A stretch of DNA of 64,000 nucleotides, taken from contig JAUXNJ010000013.1 in NCBI GenBank assembly GCA_030682795.1, forward strand, positions 1-64,000. Reading direction: 5' to 3'. This DNA comes from Sphingobacteriaceae bacterium (GTDB lineage: Bacteria; Bacteroidota; Bacteroidia; UBA7662). The first letter of the stretch is position 1. Each line of letters starts with the position of its first letter. The translations under genes were made by a program, and so were the position numbers. Below, piece by piece: positions 24,015 through 33,179 of this stretch. The notes below the pieces were generated by a model, which saw only the letters and a program-made list of their open reading frames with translations, made no database searches and was not told the DNA's origin.

Positions 24015-26258
24015 ATGTCTTTTCGCAGCCTTTTTTTTGTTCTGCTCAGCAGCCTGCTGTCAGCCGCCACCACCGCCCAAAGCATCGAGCAGCGCGTTGA
24101 TTCGGTGCTTCGCCTCATGACCCTCGACGAAAAAATAGGGCAGATGAACCAGTTCAATGGCTTTTGGAATGCTACTGGGCCGGTGCCTGCCGAAGGCAAC
24201 TCCCTAGAGCGCTATGAGCTTTTGCGCAAGGGCGGGGTAGGAGCCGTATTAAATGTGCAGGGCGTAAAAGAAGTGCGGGCTTTGCAAAAAATAGCCGTGG
24301 AGCAAACCCGCTTGGGCATCCCGCTGCTATTCGGTTGCGACGTAATTCATGGTTATAAAACCCTCACGCCTATTCCTTTGGCGGAGGCAGCCAGCTGGGA
24401 CCTGCAGGCCATCGAAACCTCGGCGCGCAATGCGGCCATCGAAGCTACGGCGGCGGGCATCAACTGGACTTTCGCGCCTATGGTAGACATTTCGCGCGAC
24501 CCACGCTGGGGTCGGGTGATGGAAGGTGCTGGGGAAGACCATTTTTTGGGCGCCAAAATTGCCACCGCCCGGGTCAAAGGCTTTCAGGGCACCGACTTAA
24601 GCGCCCCCAACACCCTCGCGGCTTGCGCCAAACACTTTGCCGGCTACGGCTTTGTGCAGGCCGGTCGCGATTACCACCATACCGACTTTAGCGCCTACAC
24701 CCTCTACAACACCATTCTTCCGCCCTTCAAAGCTGCGCAAGAGGCTGGTGTAGCCACTTTTATGAACGCCTTTACCGCTTACAATGGCATTCCTTCGTCG
24801 GCCGACTCCTTTTTGATGCGCCAGGTGCTCAAAAAAGACTGGGCTTTTGAGGGGATGGTGGTGTCGGATTGGGGCTCGATCCAGGAAATGATGGCCCACG
24901 GTTATGCAGCTTCTTTGCAAGAAGTGGCGGAGCTGGCGGCTTTGGCAGGTTGCGATATGGACATGGAATCGAGCGCCTACGTGAAGCATTTGGCCGAGGC
25001 AGTACTGCAAAAGCGAGTGCCAGAAGCGCGCATCAACGAAGCCGTGCGACGCATCCTGCGTTTGAAATTCCAGTTGGGCCTGTTCGACGATCCTTACCGC
25101 TATTGCGACGAAAAACGGGAGGCAGCCACCATTGGCAGCGCCACTTTGCACAAAGATGCCCTCGACATGGCCAAAAAATCGATGGTATTACTCGAAAACA
25201 AAGGGGTGCTTCCCCTTCAAGCCAAGGATGAGGTAGTGCTATTAGGTGCCATCGCCAACGATCGTACCGCGCCCTTGGGTAATTGGCGCGTATCGGCCGA
25301 TAACGGTACCGCCATTCCGTTGACCGAAGGCTTGCAGGCCTATTTCCCCAACTTACGCTGGGCAACCGGTCCAATGGCCTGGAGCGGTCCCGAAGCTTTT
25401 CACGCCCCCATTCAAGTAAACGAAACCGATACTTCGGGCTGGGCGGCGGCCATGCAGCTGGCTGCAACTTCCAAAACGGTGGTGGTGGCCCTCGGTGAAC
25501 ACGGCTACCAATCGGGAGAGGGGCGCAGTCGCAGCTCCATTCGTCTGCCAGGCTTGCAAGAGGCTTTCCTCCGTGAACTGGTGCAGCAGCACCCCCGGGT
25601 AGTGCTGGTGCTTTTCGCTGGCCGGCCGCTCATCATCCCCGAGGACATCCGAAGCAAACTAGGCGCACTGCTTTTGGCTTGGCAGCCGGGCACCCATACC
25701 GGCGATGCCGTGGCTGCTGTATTGATGGGCCAGCACAATCCTTCGGGCCGCCTGCCCATGACCTTCCCACGCCACGAAGGCCAAATTCCCATGGCCTACA
25801 ACGACCCCACTGGTGGCAGGCCTGGTCCTTCCAGCGATGTGTTTTGGTCGCAGTACAACGACCTGCCCAATAGTCCCGCCTATCCCTTCGGCTATGGCCT
25901 CAGCTACAGCAAAATCAGCTACAGCAAGCCCAAAATGCAGGCGCTACCCGATGGTCGCAAAGTGCTCAGCGTTGAAATTACCAATAACTCGGCACGCCCC
26001 GCCACCGAAACCGTGCAGCTGTATGTAAAACTGCATGCCAACAAAGCAGGCATTCCGGCAGGCAAGCAACTCGCTGGTTTCCAGCAGCTGCAACTAGGTC
26101 CTGGCGCCAAGCAGTCAGCCATTTTTGTGCTCACTGCCGAAAGCCTTGCGCTGTTCGATGCCAACGGCCGTAAACATCCCGCCAAAGGCAAAGTCACCGC
26201 CTGGATTGTGCCCAATAGCGCGGATGAAACCGATTCTATTAACTTTGTACTCGACTAA
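24015..26258 (+). CDS. bglX: Periplasmic GH3 beta-glucosidase (BglX-like)
   Basis: 747 residues, the usual BglX length. Signal peptide (FRSLFFVLLSSLLSAATTAQ). The N-terminal TIM barrel has LDEKIGQMNQ, FAPMVDISRDPRWGR, CAKHFAGYG and the nucleophile Asp285 in GMVVSDWGS. The alpha/beta sandwich has EHGYQSGEGRSRSSIRLPG, which supplies the acid/base loop, and the C-terminal fibronectin-like domain begins near NDLPNSPAYPFGYGLSYSKI. It removes glucose from the non-reducing ends of beta-linked gluco-oligosaccharides in the periplasm. Member of the glucan operon, 10 bases before the regulator gene. Confidence 0.92.
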   Translation: MSFRSLFFVLLSSLLSAATTAQSIEQRVDSVLRLMTLDEKIGQMNQFNGFWNATGPVPAEGNSLERYELLRKGGVGAVLNVQGVKEVRALQKIAVEQTRLGIPLLFGCDVIHGYKTLTPIPLAEAASWDLQAIETSARNAAIEATAAGINWTFAPMVDISRDPRWGRVMEGAGEDHFLGAKIATARVKGFQGTDLSAPNTLAACAKHFAGYGFVQAGRDYHHTDFSAYTLYNTILPPFKAAQEAGVATFMNAFTAYNGIPSSADSFLMRQVLKKDWAFEGMVVSDWGSIQEMMAHGYAASLQEVAELAALAGCDMDMESSAYVKHLAEAVLQKRVPEARINEAVRRILRLKFQLGLFDDPYRYCDEKREAATIGSATLHKDALDMAKKSMVLLENKGVLPLQAKDEVVLLGAIANDRTAPLGNWRVSADNGTAIPLTEGLQAYFPNLRWATGPMAWSGPEAFHAPIQVNETDTSGWAAAMQLAATSKTVVVALGEHGYQSGEGRSRSSIRLPGLQEAFLRELVQQHPRVVLVLFAGRPLIIPEDIRSKLGALLLAWQPGTHTGDAVAAVLMGQHNPSGRLPMTFPRHEGQIPMAYNDPTGGRPGPSSDVFWSQYNDLPNSPAYPFGYGLSYSKISYSKPKMQALPDGRKVLSVEITNNSARPATETVQLYVKLHANKAGIPAGKQLAGFQQLQLGPGAKQSAIFVLTAESLALFDANGRKHPAKGKVTAWIVPNSADETDSINFVLD

Positions 26259-26268
26259 CGCAAAACCC

Positions 26269-26997
26269 ATGATGCAAGTCAATACCAGCTCCGACCTCCA
26301 AGAGGAACGCCAACGTCTCGATGCCTTTTTTCGTTTTGGCATCTCGGTCGACTGTGTGGTTTTTGGCTACGATGGCGAAAACCTCCAAGTGCTGCTCATC
26401 GAACGCGGCGCAGAACCCTACAAAGGCTTTGAGGCCATTCCCGGTGATTTGGTGAGTTTAAATGAAGACATTGACCAAGCCACCAAACGTGTTTTGAATG
26501 ATTTAACAGGACTGCCCGACATCTACCTCGAACAACTCAGTACGTTTGGGGCCGTGGAGCGACATCCCATGGGACGTGTAGTTACCGTGGTGTATTATGC
26601 CCTGCTCGATAAAAACTTGTATAACCCACACCCAGCCTCCTGGGCCAGCGAGGCTTATTGGAAAAATTTAGACGAAATAGGGGAGATGGCCTTTGACCAC
26701 CGCCAAATTCTGGAGGCAGCAGTGCAGCACTTACACCACAAAGTGCAGCATCAACCCATTGGCTTTGAGCTTTTGCCTGAAGAATTTACACTCGCACAAT
26801 TGCAGCACCTGTACGAAACCATCCTCAATACCTCTTTTGATAAAGGGAACTTTAGGAAGAAGATGTTGTCGATGAATGTGCTCATTCCCCTCGATAAAAT
26901 GCAAAAGGAAGTGCGCCATCGGCCTGCGCGGCTTTACCGATTCGACCAACAACGCTACGAGCAGTTGGTGCAAAAGGGCTATCTATTCGAGCTGTAA
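26269..26997 (+). CDS. Nudix-type transcriptional regulator (NrtR/AraR-like), degenerate Nudix box
   Basis: 242 residues from ATG 26269; an adjacent ATG at 26272 is equivalent, and the longer upstream frame lies inside the GH3 gene. Residues about 20-150 are a Nudix fold (SVDCVVFGYDGENLQVLLIE). The Nudix box reads GDLVSLNEDIDQATKRVLND, where the REUxEE catalytic acids are replaced (RVLNDL), so hydrolysis is unlikely and ligand sensing is expected. The C-terminal part (about 155-242) is a winged-helix domain (FTLAQLQHLYETIL, DKGNFRKKMLSMNVLI, RPARLYRFD). In Bacteroidota, regulators of this type such as AraR sense sugars. As the last gene of the glucan operon it probably controls that operon and the facing permease gene. 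Confidence 0.85.
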   Translation: MMQVNTSSDLQEERQRLDAFFRFGISVDCVVFGYDGENLQVLLIERGAEPYKGFEAIPGDLVSLNEDIDQATKRVLNDLTGLPDIYLEQLSTFGAVERHPMGRVVTVVYYALLDKNLYNPHPASWASEAYWKNLDEIGEMAFDHRQILEAAVQHLHHKVQHQPIGFELLPEEFTLAQLQHLYETILNTSFDKGNFRKKMLSMNVLIPLDKMQKEVRHRPARLYRFDQQRYEQLVQKGYLFEL

Positions 26998-27003
26998 CAG
27001 CCG

Positions 27004-28422
27004 TTAGTGCGCTGCTGCAGCCGCTTCTTCCAATACAATACCCCGTTTGCGCAATACCACTTGCATGCGGTAAGCGTAAAAGGCCAAGTAAGCAAAACAA
27101 ACCACACCTACCCAGTAGGAAGCTCGGATGCCCAACATTTCGTCGGAGCCCAACCAGCCTTGAAACACACTTACAAAGCCACCGCCCATGATCATCATGA
27201 TCAAGGCGTTTGATACCTGCGAGGTGCGGGTGCCCATGCCTGCAATGGCTAAGGTAAAGATGCAAGGCCAGAGGGTAGAGCAAAACAAACCCACCGCAAT
27301 AAAGGAGTAGATGGCCAAAGGACCTTCGGCATACATGCCCATCAAGGTAGCTACAATTCCCAGACTGGCGTAGAGGAAGAGCTGCTTCACAGGATTGCCT
27401 TTTACCAACCAATCAGCCACTACCAACAGCAATACGGCCGCTACAAAGGGCAAAAACTGACTTACGTCGTAGCCGCCCAGGGTGTTTACGAACATAAAGA
27501 TGCCAAATGCTACCAAAGGCAAAGCCCAGCGCAGCAGTTGACGCTGGCTACCTTTCGCACCCAAAGCTCCCGAAGCAGCGGTCCAGCGGCCAATCATTAA
27601 ACTGGCCCAAAACAGCGAGATGTATGGCGCCATCTGATCAAGCGCTATGCCATGGTACTTGATGAGATACTCGGGCAAGTTGCTGGCGGTGCTCACTTCT
27701 ACCCCTACATATAAAAAGATGGCAATCATGCCCATCCATACCTGGGGCGATTTAAAAATGCTTTCGGCGGGGAGGGCGTCGGGACTTTCATCCAAAACTG
27801 CTTCCTCGGGTTTGCCAAGCTCCATGCGCCAAAACATCAGGCCAAAAAGCACAAAAAAGGCACCCAGAATGAGGTAAGGGATTTTAACTGCGGCGATGTC
27901 GAGTGTGGGCGCAGCACCGGTACCCGCTTGTCCGAATATGGCAAAACTCAGCAGCAAAGGACCAAGGGTAGTGCCCAGGTTGTTAATGCCCCCCGCCATG
28001 CTGAGGCGCTGGGAGCCGGTTTCGGGACTTCCCAGGGAGATGGCCAAAGGGTTTGCCACCGTTTGTTGCAAACTAAATCCGATGCCCACTACAATCAAAC
28101 CCATCAGCAACAAAGGGAAGGAAGCATTGTTGGCCGCAGGAATGAACAACAAAGTGCCCGCCGCCGATATAAACAGGCCGATGGCCAAAGATTTGCCGTA
28201 GCCCCAACTCGATACTAAATCACGTCCCCGCATCCTCGAAATGGCCAAATAGCTCAGCGAACCCAAGGTATAGGCCACATAAAAAGCAAAGGCAATCATC
28301 TGACTTTGCCACTGCTCAAGTTGGAGTTTTTCTTTGAAAACAGGGATGAGGATGTCGTTACTGGCAGCCACAAAGCCCCAAAAGAAAAACACCGAGACGA
28401 TAAATATGAGTGATTTACGCAT
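27004..28422 (-). CDS. MFS sugar permease (FucP/GluP glucose-galactose type)
   Basis: 472 residues with 12 predicted membrane helices. The N-terminus (FIVSVFFFWGFVAASNDILI) has the FFxWGF...ND motif of the fucose and glucose/galactose permease family, and SLQQTVANPLAISLG followed by GGINNLGTTLGPLLL is characteristic of it. It is a proton-coupled inner-membrane importer. It is convergent to the glucan operon, six bases from the regulator stop, and is the expected route for glucose released by the GH3 enzyme. A terminator of the upstream minus-strand gene separates it from 28485, so it probably has its own promoter in the 62-base gap or is read through. Confidence 0.9.
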   Translation of the reverse strand: MRKSLIFIVSVFFFWGFVAASNDILIPVFKEKLQLEQWQSQMIAFAFYVAYTLGSLSYLAISRMRGRDLVSSWGYGKSLAIGLFISAAGTLLFIPAANNASFPLLLMGLIVVGIGFSLQQTVANPLAISLGSPETGSQRLSMAGGINNLGTTLGPLLLSFAIFGQAGTGAAPTLDIAAVKIPYLILGAFFVLFGLMFWRMELGKPEEAVLDESPDALPAESIFKSPQVWMGMIAIFLYVGVEVSTASNLPEYLIKYHGIALDQMAPYISLFWASLMIGRWTAASGALGAKGSQRQLLRWALPLVAFGIFMFVNTLGGYDVSQFLPFVAAVLLLVVADWLVKGNPVKQLFLYASLGIVATLMGMYAEGPLAIYSFIAVGLFCSTLWPCIFTLAIAGMGTRTSQVSNALIMMIMGGGFVSVFQGWLGSDEMLGIRASYWVGVVCFAYLAFYAYRMQVVLRKRGIVLEEAAAAAH

Positions 28423-28437
28423 AAGTTGGTTTTAGGC

Positions 28438-28467
28438 AAAAAAAAGCCCTCTACAGGGAGAGGGCTC
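28438..28467 (-). terminator. Rho-independent terminator (minus strand)
   Basis: On the minus strand AGCCCTCT, loop CCCTGT, AGAGGGCT, then a run of nine T. The plus-strand arms are 28446-28453 and 28460-28467. It ends the transcript of the T9SS two-repeat gene. Confidence 0.85.
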
Positions 28468-28484
28468 TAAGATAAGGGAGAATT

Positions 28485-29477
28485 TTATTGTACAATGAGG
28501 CGGAGGCTTTGCGTCGATTTTTGTCCTTGCCATTGTGCCACATACAAGCCAGCCTTGAGGCCCTCAAGGGAAATGTTTTGCGTGCCGATTTCAAGTGTCG
28601 TTTGAAGTACCAAGCGACCAGTCAAGTCGAATAATTGTAAAGCACCAGCTTCTTCACTTTCAAATGTTACATTTCCTTGGGCGGGATTCGGGAACATACG
28701 TAACGCAGCGGCCGTGGTGGTTTCTTTCACATTGCTGCTCAAACCACATGGCAAGCAGCTTCCCCAACAAACGGCAGGCAATAAGGCGTTGCCAGTAACT
28801 ACCAATACACGATTGGTGAATTGAAGGTTACCGTTGGTGCAGGCGCCGGCTGGATTGTTGGTTTCTTGTCCTGCCCAATTGTCGTGCGAGAATTTGTATT
28901 CCAAAGTGTCGCCAATTGGCAAATTGATGGTGATTTCCCAAATATCGTCGTTGTTGGCATCGGTCATGGGCGCACAATTGCCACACCAGTTGTTGAAAGT
29001 GCCATTGATTTCAGGGGTAGTGAACGTTCCTGTGAATTCATTCATGTCAACCCGGAAGGTAATGTTGGCAGTGGTTGGGGATGCTGCACATGGCAGGCAT
29101 GAACCCCAACAAACCACACCAAGGGTGGTGTCAGCGGTAGGTACAACCAAAACGCGATTTGTGAATTGGGTGTTTCCGTTGGTGCAGGGGGCGCTCGGAC
29201 TGTTCATTTCCTGGCCAGCCCAGTTATCGTACGAGTATTTGAACTCAACCGTTGCTCCTGTAGGAAGGGGGAGCGTTACTGTCCATACACCGTCATTGTT
29301 TGGATCGGCCATGGGGTTGCAATTGCCACACCAACTGTTCCAGGTGCCATTCACCTCGGGTGTGGTAAAATTGCCAGTAAAGGTATTCATATCAAGCTGG
29401 AAGGTAACGTTCGTGGTTTGCGCTTGAACGAAATATCCAAAGGTTGTGAACACCAATAGGAGTAGTGCTTTTTTCAT
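28485..29477 (-). CDS. T9SS-secreted protein with two tandem starch-binding-like domains
   Basis: 330 residues from the ATG complementary to 29475-29477, giving a signal peptide (KKALLLLVFTTFGYFVQAQ). Two repeats of about 105 residues follow, each with VTF(Q)(L)DMN, TF(T)GNFTTPEVNGT, W-CGNC, DGVWTVTLPLP, KYSYDNWAGQE and VCWGSCLPC. The fold resembles CBM20/CBM48-type glycan-binding domains, stabilised here by conserved cysteines. The last 75 residues are a T9SS sorting domain (MFPNPAQGNVTF...LRLIVQ). No catalytic residues are seen. The location beside the glucan locus suggests a secreted glycan-binding protein. Its own terminator shows it is a separate unit. Confidence 0.8.
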   Translation of the reverse strand: MKKALLLLVFTTFGYFVQAQTTNVTFQLDMNTFTGNFTTPEVNGTWNSWCGNCNPMADPNNDGVWTVTLPLPTGATVEFKYSYDNWAGQEMNSPSAPCTNGNTQFTNRVLVVPTADTTLGVVCWGSCLPCAASPTTANITFRVDMNEFTGTFTTPEINGTFNNWCGNCAPMTDANNDDIWEITINLPIGDTLEYKFSHDNWAGQETNNPAGACTNGNLQFTNRVLVVTGNALLPAVCWGSCLPCGLSSNVKETTTAAALRMFPNPAQGNVTFESEEAGALQLFDLTGRLVLQTTLEIGTQNISLEGLKAGLYVAQWQGQKSTQSLRLIVQ

Positions 29478-29756
29478 ATAAATGTTTTTGTTTTGAGTGT
29501 TAAGGTGTTGAAATCGTGACCAAAATAATAAGAAATTGTTAATTGTACTATAAGTCTCCGCTTTTTTTTCAACTTTTCGTTGAAGCAGCAGTGCAAAAGG
29601 CATTTAAAAGCATGCCTAGCCGCACTTCTAGAGTCGTTTTCCAATGACCATACTTGCTTTTCGAGCTCGGCTACACGGGTTGACAACCTTAAATAGCGTT
29701 AATTTTCTCCCATCTACCATCCTTTTGGTATCTTGTGCGTTACCAAAATAAAAAAG

Positions 29757-30731
29757 ATGGCTGAAGATTTTAACTGGAAATACTACGAATACATATTGCG
29801 TAAATACGCCATGAGGATTGTATACGGCTTGTTGATTGTGATTGGTTTGGCCACTTCTATCCGCACCATAGGCCCTGAAGAAGAGGGAGTGGTCATCAAT
29901 CTCGGCAAATTTAGCCGCACCCTGCCGCCTGGACTTAATTTTATCTTGCCATTTGGCGTTGAAAAAATGTATAAGATACCAGTGCAACGGCAACTGAAGC
30001 ACGAATTTGGCTTCAGAACTGCCAATGCTGCTACTCGCAGCGAGTATGGTACAGGTAGCTATGTCGACGAATCGAGCATGCTCAGCGGCGACCTCAATAT
30101 GGCCGACGTAGAGTGGGTGGTGCAGTACCGCATTGTTGATTCTTACAAATACCTTTTCAAAGTGCGTGATGCGGAGCAATCGTTGCGCGACATGGCAGAA
30201 TCGGCCATGCGCAAAACCGTAGGCGATCGAACGGTGAACGAAGTGCTCACTGTGGGGCGCCAGGAAGTGGCCTCTAATGTGGAGGTTTTGCTGCAGAAGT
30301 TGTGTGATGAGTACGAAAACGGTATCCGCATCGATCAAGTAGTGCTGCAGGATGTAAATCCCCCTGAACCAGTACGAGCCAGCTTTAATGCGGTAAACCA
30401 GGCGCAGCAAGAGCGTGAAACACTCATAAATAAGGCAGAATCGGAATATAATCGCGTAGTACCTCGTGCCAAAGGGGAAGCACAAGAAACCGTGCAGCTC
30501 GCCGAAGCCTATGCACTCACCCGGGTCAATGGTGCCCGAGGCGAAGCCGCGCGTTTTAATTCGCTCTACACCGAGTATATGAAAGCGCCCGAAGTGACCA
30601 AAAAGCGCATCTACCTCGAAACCATGGAGCGCATCTTGCCGAAACTAGGCAACAAAGTAATTGTAGACGAAAAGGGCAACAACGTTTTGCCACTCTTGAA
30701 TTTGGAGCAAATTAAAAAGACCAGCAAATGA
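29757..30731 (+). CDS. hflK: HflK, SPFH membrane protease modulator
   Basis: 324 residues from ATG 29757; the TTG eight codons earlier is rejected. One N-terminal membrane helix (IVYGLLIVIGLATSI), then an SPFH domain (VVINLGKFSRTLPPGLNFIL, VEWVVQYRI, SLRDMAESAMRKTVGDRT) and a coiled coil (AQQERETLINKAESEYNRVV, AKGEAQETVQLAEAY). With HflC it forms a large membrane cage that modulates the FtsH protease. It overlaps hflC by four bases (ATGA). Confidence 0.95.
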   Translation: MAEDFNWKYYEYILRKYAMRIVYGLLIVIGLATSIRTIGPEEEGVVINLGKFSRTLPPGLNFILPFGVEKMYKIPVQRQLKHEFGFRTANAATRSEYGTGSYVDESSMLSGDLNMADVEWVVQYRIVDSYKYLFKVRDAEQSLRDMAESAMRKTVGDRTVNEVLTVGRQEVASNVEVLLQKLCDEYENGIRIDQVVLQDVNPPEPVRASFNAVNQAQQERETLINKAESEYNRVVPRAKGEAQETVQLAEAYALTRVNGARGEAARFNSLYTEYMKAPEVTKKRIYLETMERILPKLGNKVIVDEKGNNVLPLLNLEQIKKTSK

Positions 30732-31666
30732 ACCGTTCTTATCTATACATGTTGATTCCGATAGCCATTGCGCTTATCGTAGGTTTTGGAAGCATATTTG
30801 TGCTCAGCGAAACCCAACAAGCCATTGTTACCCAATTTGGTAAGCCGGTAGGAGCGCCTCGCACCGAGCCAGGCATTCACTTTAAAGTGCCTTTTGTACA
30901 AAAAGTACAGTACTTCGATAAGCGTTTTCTGGCTTGGGATGGAGACCCTAATCAGGTGCCTACCAAAGACAAAAAATTCATCTTCGTAGATACCTATGCC
31001 CGCTGGCAGATTACCGACCCGCTGCAGTTTTTCATCCGCCTGCGTGACGAACGCTCGGCACAGTCGCGCCTCGATGATATCCTCGATGGCGAAACACGCA
31101 ACGCTGTGGCTTCTAATGAATTACTCGACATAGTGCGCTCCACCAACCGGGCGCCACAAATATCAGAGGCCTTCATGAAAGAACTCGAAAACCTCGACAG
31201 TGTTGGGGTAGGTCGTGATAAAATTGAAGCCGCCATCTTGGCCAAAGCCAATGCCAGATGCGCCGATCTTGGCGTTCGAATCCTTGATTTTCGTTTTAAA
31301 AGGGTGAATTATGTGGAGGAGGTAAGACGACGCGTTTACGACCGGATGATATCTGAACGGAATCGCATCGCTGACCAGTTCCGCTCGGAAGGGGAAGGCG
31401 AAGCCCGCAAAATTGAAGGCGATAAAGAACGCGACCTGGCACAAATACAATCTACCGCTGTACGTGATGCAGCCATCATCAGAGGTAAAGCCGACGCTGA
31501 AGCCACCGCGATTTATGCCTCGGCATACAATAAATCGCCCCAAGCACGCGACTTATATACCTTCCTTAAGTCGATGGAGACCCTCGAAAAATCACTCGAT
31601 GGTCAAACCAGCATCATTCTCACTACCGATAGCGAGTTGTTTCGTTATCTTAAAAAAACATATTAA
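30728..31666 (+). CDS. hflC: HflC, SPFH membrane protease modulator
   Basis: 312 residues. N-terminal membrane helix (LIPIAIALIVGFGSIFVL), SPFH domain (SETQQAIVTQFGKPVG, GIHFKVPFVQKVQYFDKR), the family motif RMISERNRIADQFRSEGEGE, then a charged coiled coil and KSPQARDLYTFLKSMETLEK. Partner of HflK in the cage around FtsH. Translation is coupled to hflK by the ATGA overlap. Confidence 0.95.
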   Translation: MNRSYLYMLIPIAIALIVGFGSIFVLSETQQAIVTQFGKPVGAPRTEPGIHFKVPFVQKVQYFDKRFLAWDGDPNQVPTKDKKFIFVDTYARWQITDPLQFFIRLRDERSAQSRLDDILDGETRNAVASNELLDIVRSTNRAPQISEAFMKELENLDSVGVGRDKIEAAILAKANARCADLGVRILDFRFKRVNYVEEVRRRVYDRMISERNRIADQFRSEGEGEARKIEGDKERDLAQIQSTAVRDAAIIRGKADAEATAIYASAYNKSPQARDLYTFLKSMETLEKSLDGQTSIILTTDSELFRYLKKTY

Positions 31667-31755
31667 TAATTTCACTTTGCTGATTTGAGGAGGAAGCGGC
31701 TGGAGCACTGTTGCATTCCAACGGAACTTGTATATTTGACCCATATTTGAAGCAG

Positions 31756-32865
31756 ATGTTAGTAGGATTACTCAAAGAACCCGACTTCGAAACACGGGTA
31801 GCGCTAACGCCCGAGGTAGTGAAAACCTTGATCGACAAAGGCGCGAAAGTTTTGGTAGAAACAGATGCTGGCTTAGCGGCTTCCTTTCGCAATAGCGATT
31901 ATGAAGCTGTTGGGGCCGAAATCAGCAGCCGTTCCGCTGTCTTAGCCGCCGAGCTGTTGGTGGCTATTCAGCCACTAGCAACCGAATTCTTCGAACAACT
32001 CAAGGCGGGGCAGCTGCTGTTTGGCATGTACCAGCCCTTGGTTAATGGCTTCCGCATGCAAAAGCTGGCCGAAAAAGGGGTGAGTTGCATCAGCATGGAT
32101 GCCATTCCCCGCATCACTCGTGCCCAAAGCATGGATGTGCTCTCGAGCCAAGCTTCTTTAGCAGGCTACCAGGCTGTACTGCGGGCCGCTGGCCTATTGC
32201 CACGTTTGTTTCCAATGATGATGACTGCAGCAGGCACCATTGCACCAGCTAAAGTGCTGGTGATAGGTGCTGGCGTAGCAGGGTTGCAGGCCATTGCCAC
32301 AGCCAAACGCTTGGGTGCGGTGGTAGAAGCCTTTGATACCCGGCCGTCAGTGAAGGAACAAGTAGAAAGTTTGGGTGGCCGTTTTGTAGAAGTGCCAGGC
32401 GCGGTGGAAGACAAAGGCGCCGGAGGCTATGCGGTGGAGCAGAGCGCCGAATACAAACAAAAACAATCTGAAGAGCTCGAAAAACGTATTGTTGCTGCAG
32501 ATGTGGTGATTACCACGGCCTTGATTCCAGGCCGACCAGCACCCGTGCTCATCACTGCTTCGATGGTAGAGCGCATGCGGGCAGGCAGTGTAATCATCGA
32601 CATGGCCGCGGCGGCAGGAGGCAACTGCGAACTCACTAAAAACAACGAAATATGCACCATACACGAGGTGCAAATTGTTGGAAACGGTAATTTGCCAGCA
32701 GAAAAGCCACAAGACGCAAGTCGCATGTATGCTAAAAACATGCTCAATTACCTGATGCCTTGCCTGAAAGACGGTAAGTTTACGCTCAATTTCGAAGACG
32801 AAATCATCAAAGGCAGTGTCATTACCCATGGGGGCGCTGTGGTTTGGGGACCGCTAAATAAATAA
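31756..32865 (+). CDS. pntAA: NAD(P) transhydrogenase subunit alpha part 1 (soluble NAD-binding domain)
   Basis: 369 residues from ATG 31756; the upstream TTG start at 31711 adds no conserved sequence. The N-terminus MLVGLLKEPDFETRVALTPE and the Rossmann segment VLVIGAGVAGLQAIATAKRL with EAFDTRPS are typical of PntA domain I, which binds NAD(H). The membrane part is encoded separately, as in the three-subunit form of the enzyme. It works with pntAB and pntB to drive hydride transfer from NADH to NADP+ using the proton gradient. Confidence 0.95.
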   Translation: MLVGLLKEPDFETRVALTPEVVKTLIDKGAKVLVETDAGLAASFRNSDYEAVGAEISSRSAVLAAELLVAIQPLATEFFEQLKAGQLLFGMYQPLVNGFRMQKLAEKGVSCISMDAIPRITRAQSMDVLSSQASLAGYQAVLRAAGLLPRLFPMMMTAAGTIAPAKVLVIGAGVAGLQAIATAKRLGAVVEAFDTRPSVKEQVESLGGRFVEVPGAVEDKGAGGYAVEQSAEYKQKQSEELEKRIVAADVVITTALIPGRPAPVLITASMVERMRAGSVIIDMAAAAGGNCELTKNNEICTIHEVQIVGNGNLPAEKPQDASRMYAKNMLNYLMPCLKDGKFTLNFEDEIIKGSVITHGGAVVWGPLNK

Positions 32866-32867
32866 GA

Positions 32868-33179
32868 ATGGAAAATTTACTTGCACTCATTTCCGAGAAC
32901 CTGCAGCTGATTTATGTGCTGGTACTGGCGGTCTTTGTAGGCGTTGAGGTCATCAGCAAAGTGCCTCAAGTGCTGCACACCCCCTTGATGTCGGGTTCCA
33001 ATGCACTTTCTGGCGTGGTGATCATCGGCTCTATTTTGGTGATGGGCAAAACCGATGCAGACAATTACCTCGCCCTTGCCTTGGGCTTTTTGGCCGTGGT
33101 ACTGGCCACCCTCAATGTGGTGGGCGGCTTTGCGGTAACCGATCGTATGTTAGACATGTTTCGTAAAAAGAAGAAGTAA
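32868..33179 (+). CDS. pntAB: NAD(P) transhydrogenase subunit alpha part 2 (membrane)
   Basis: 103 residues, about three to four membrane helices (LQLIYVLVLAVFVGVEVI, ALSGVVIIGSILVMG, ALALGFLAVVLATLNVVGGF) with the conserved VPQVLHTPLMSGSNA loop. It forms part of the proton channel. It starts two bases after pntAA, and its last base is the first base of pntB. Confidence 0.95.
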   Translation: MENLLALISENLQLIYVLVLAVFVGVEVISKVPQVLHTPLMSGSNALSGVVIIGSILVMGKTDADNYLALALGFLAVVLATLNVVGGFAVTDRMLDMFRKKKK

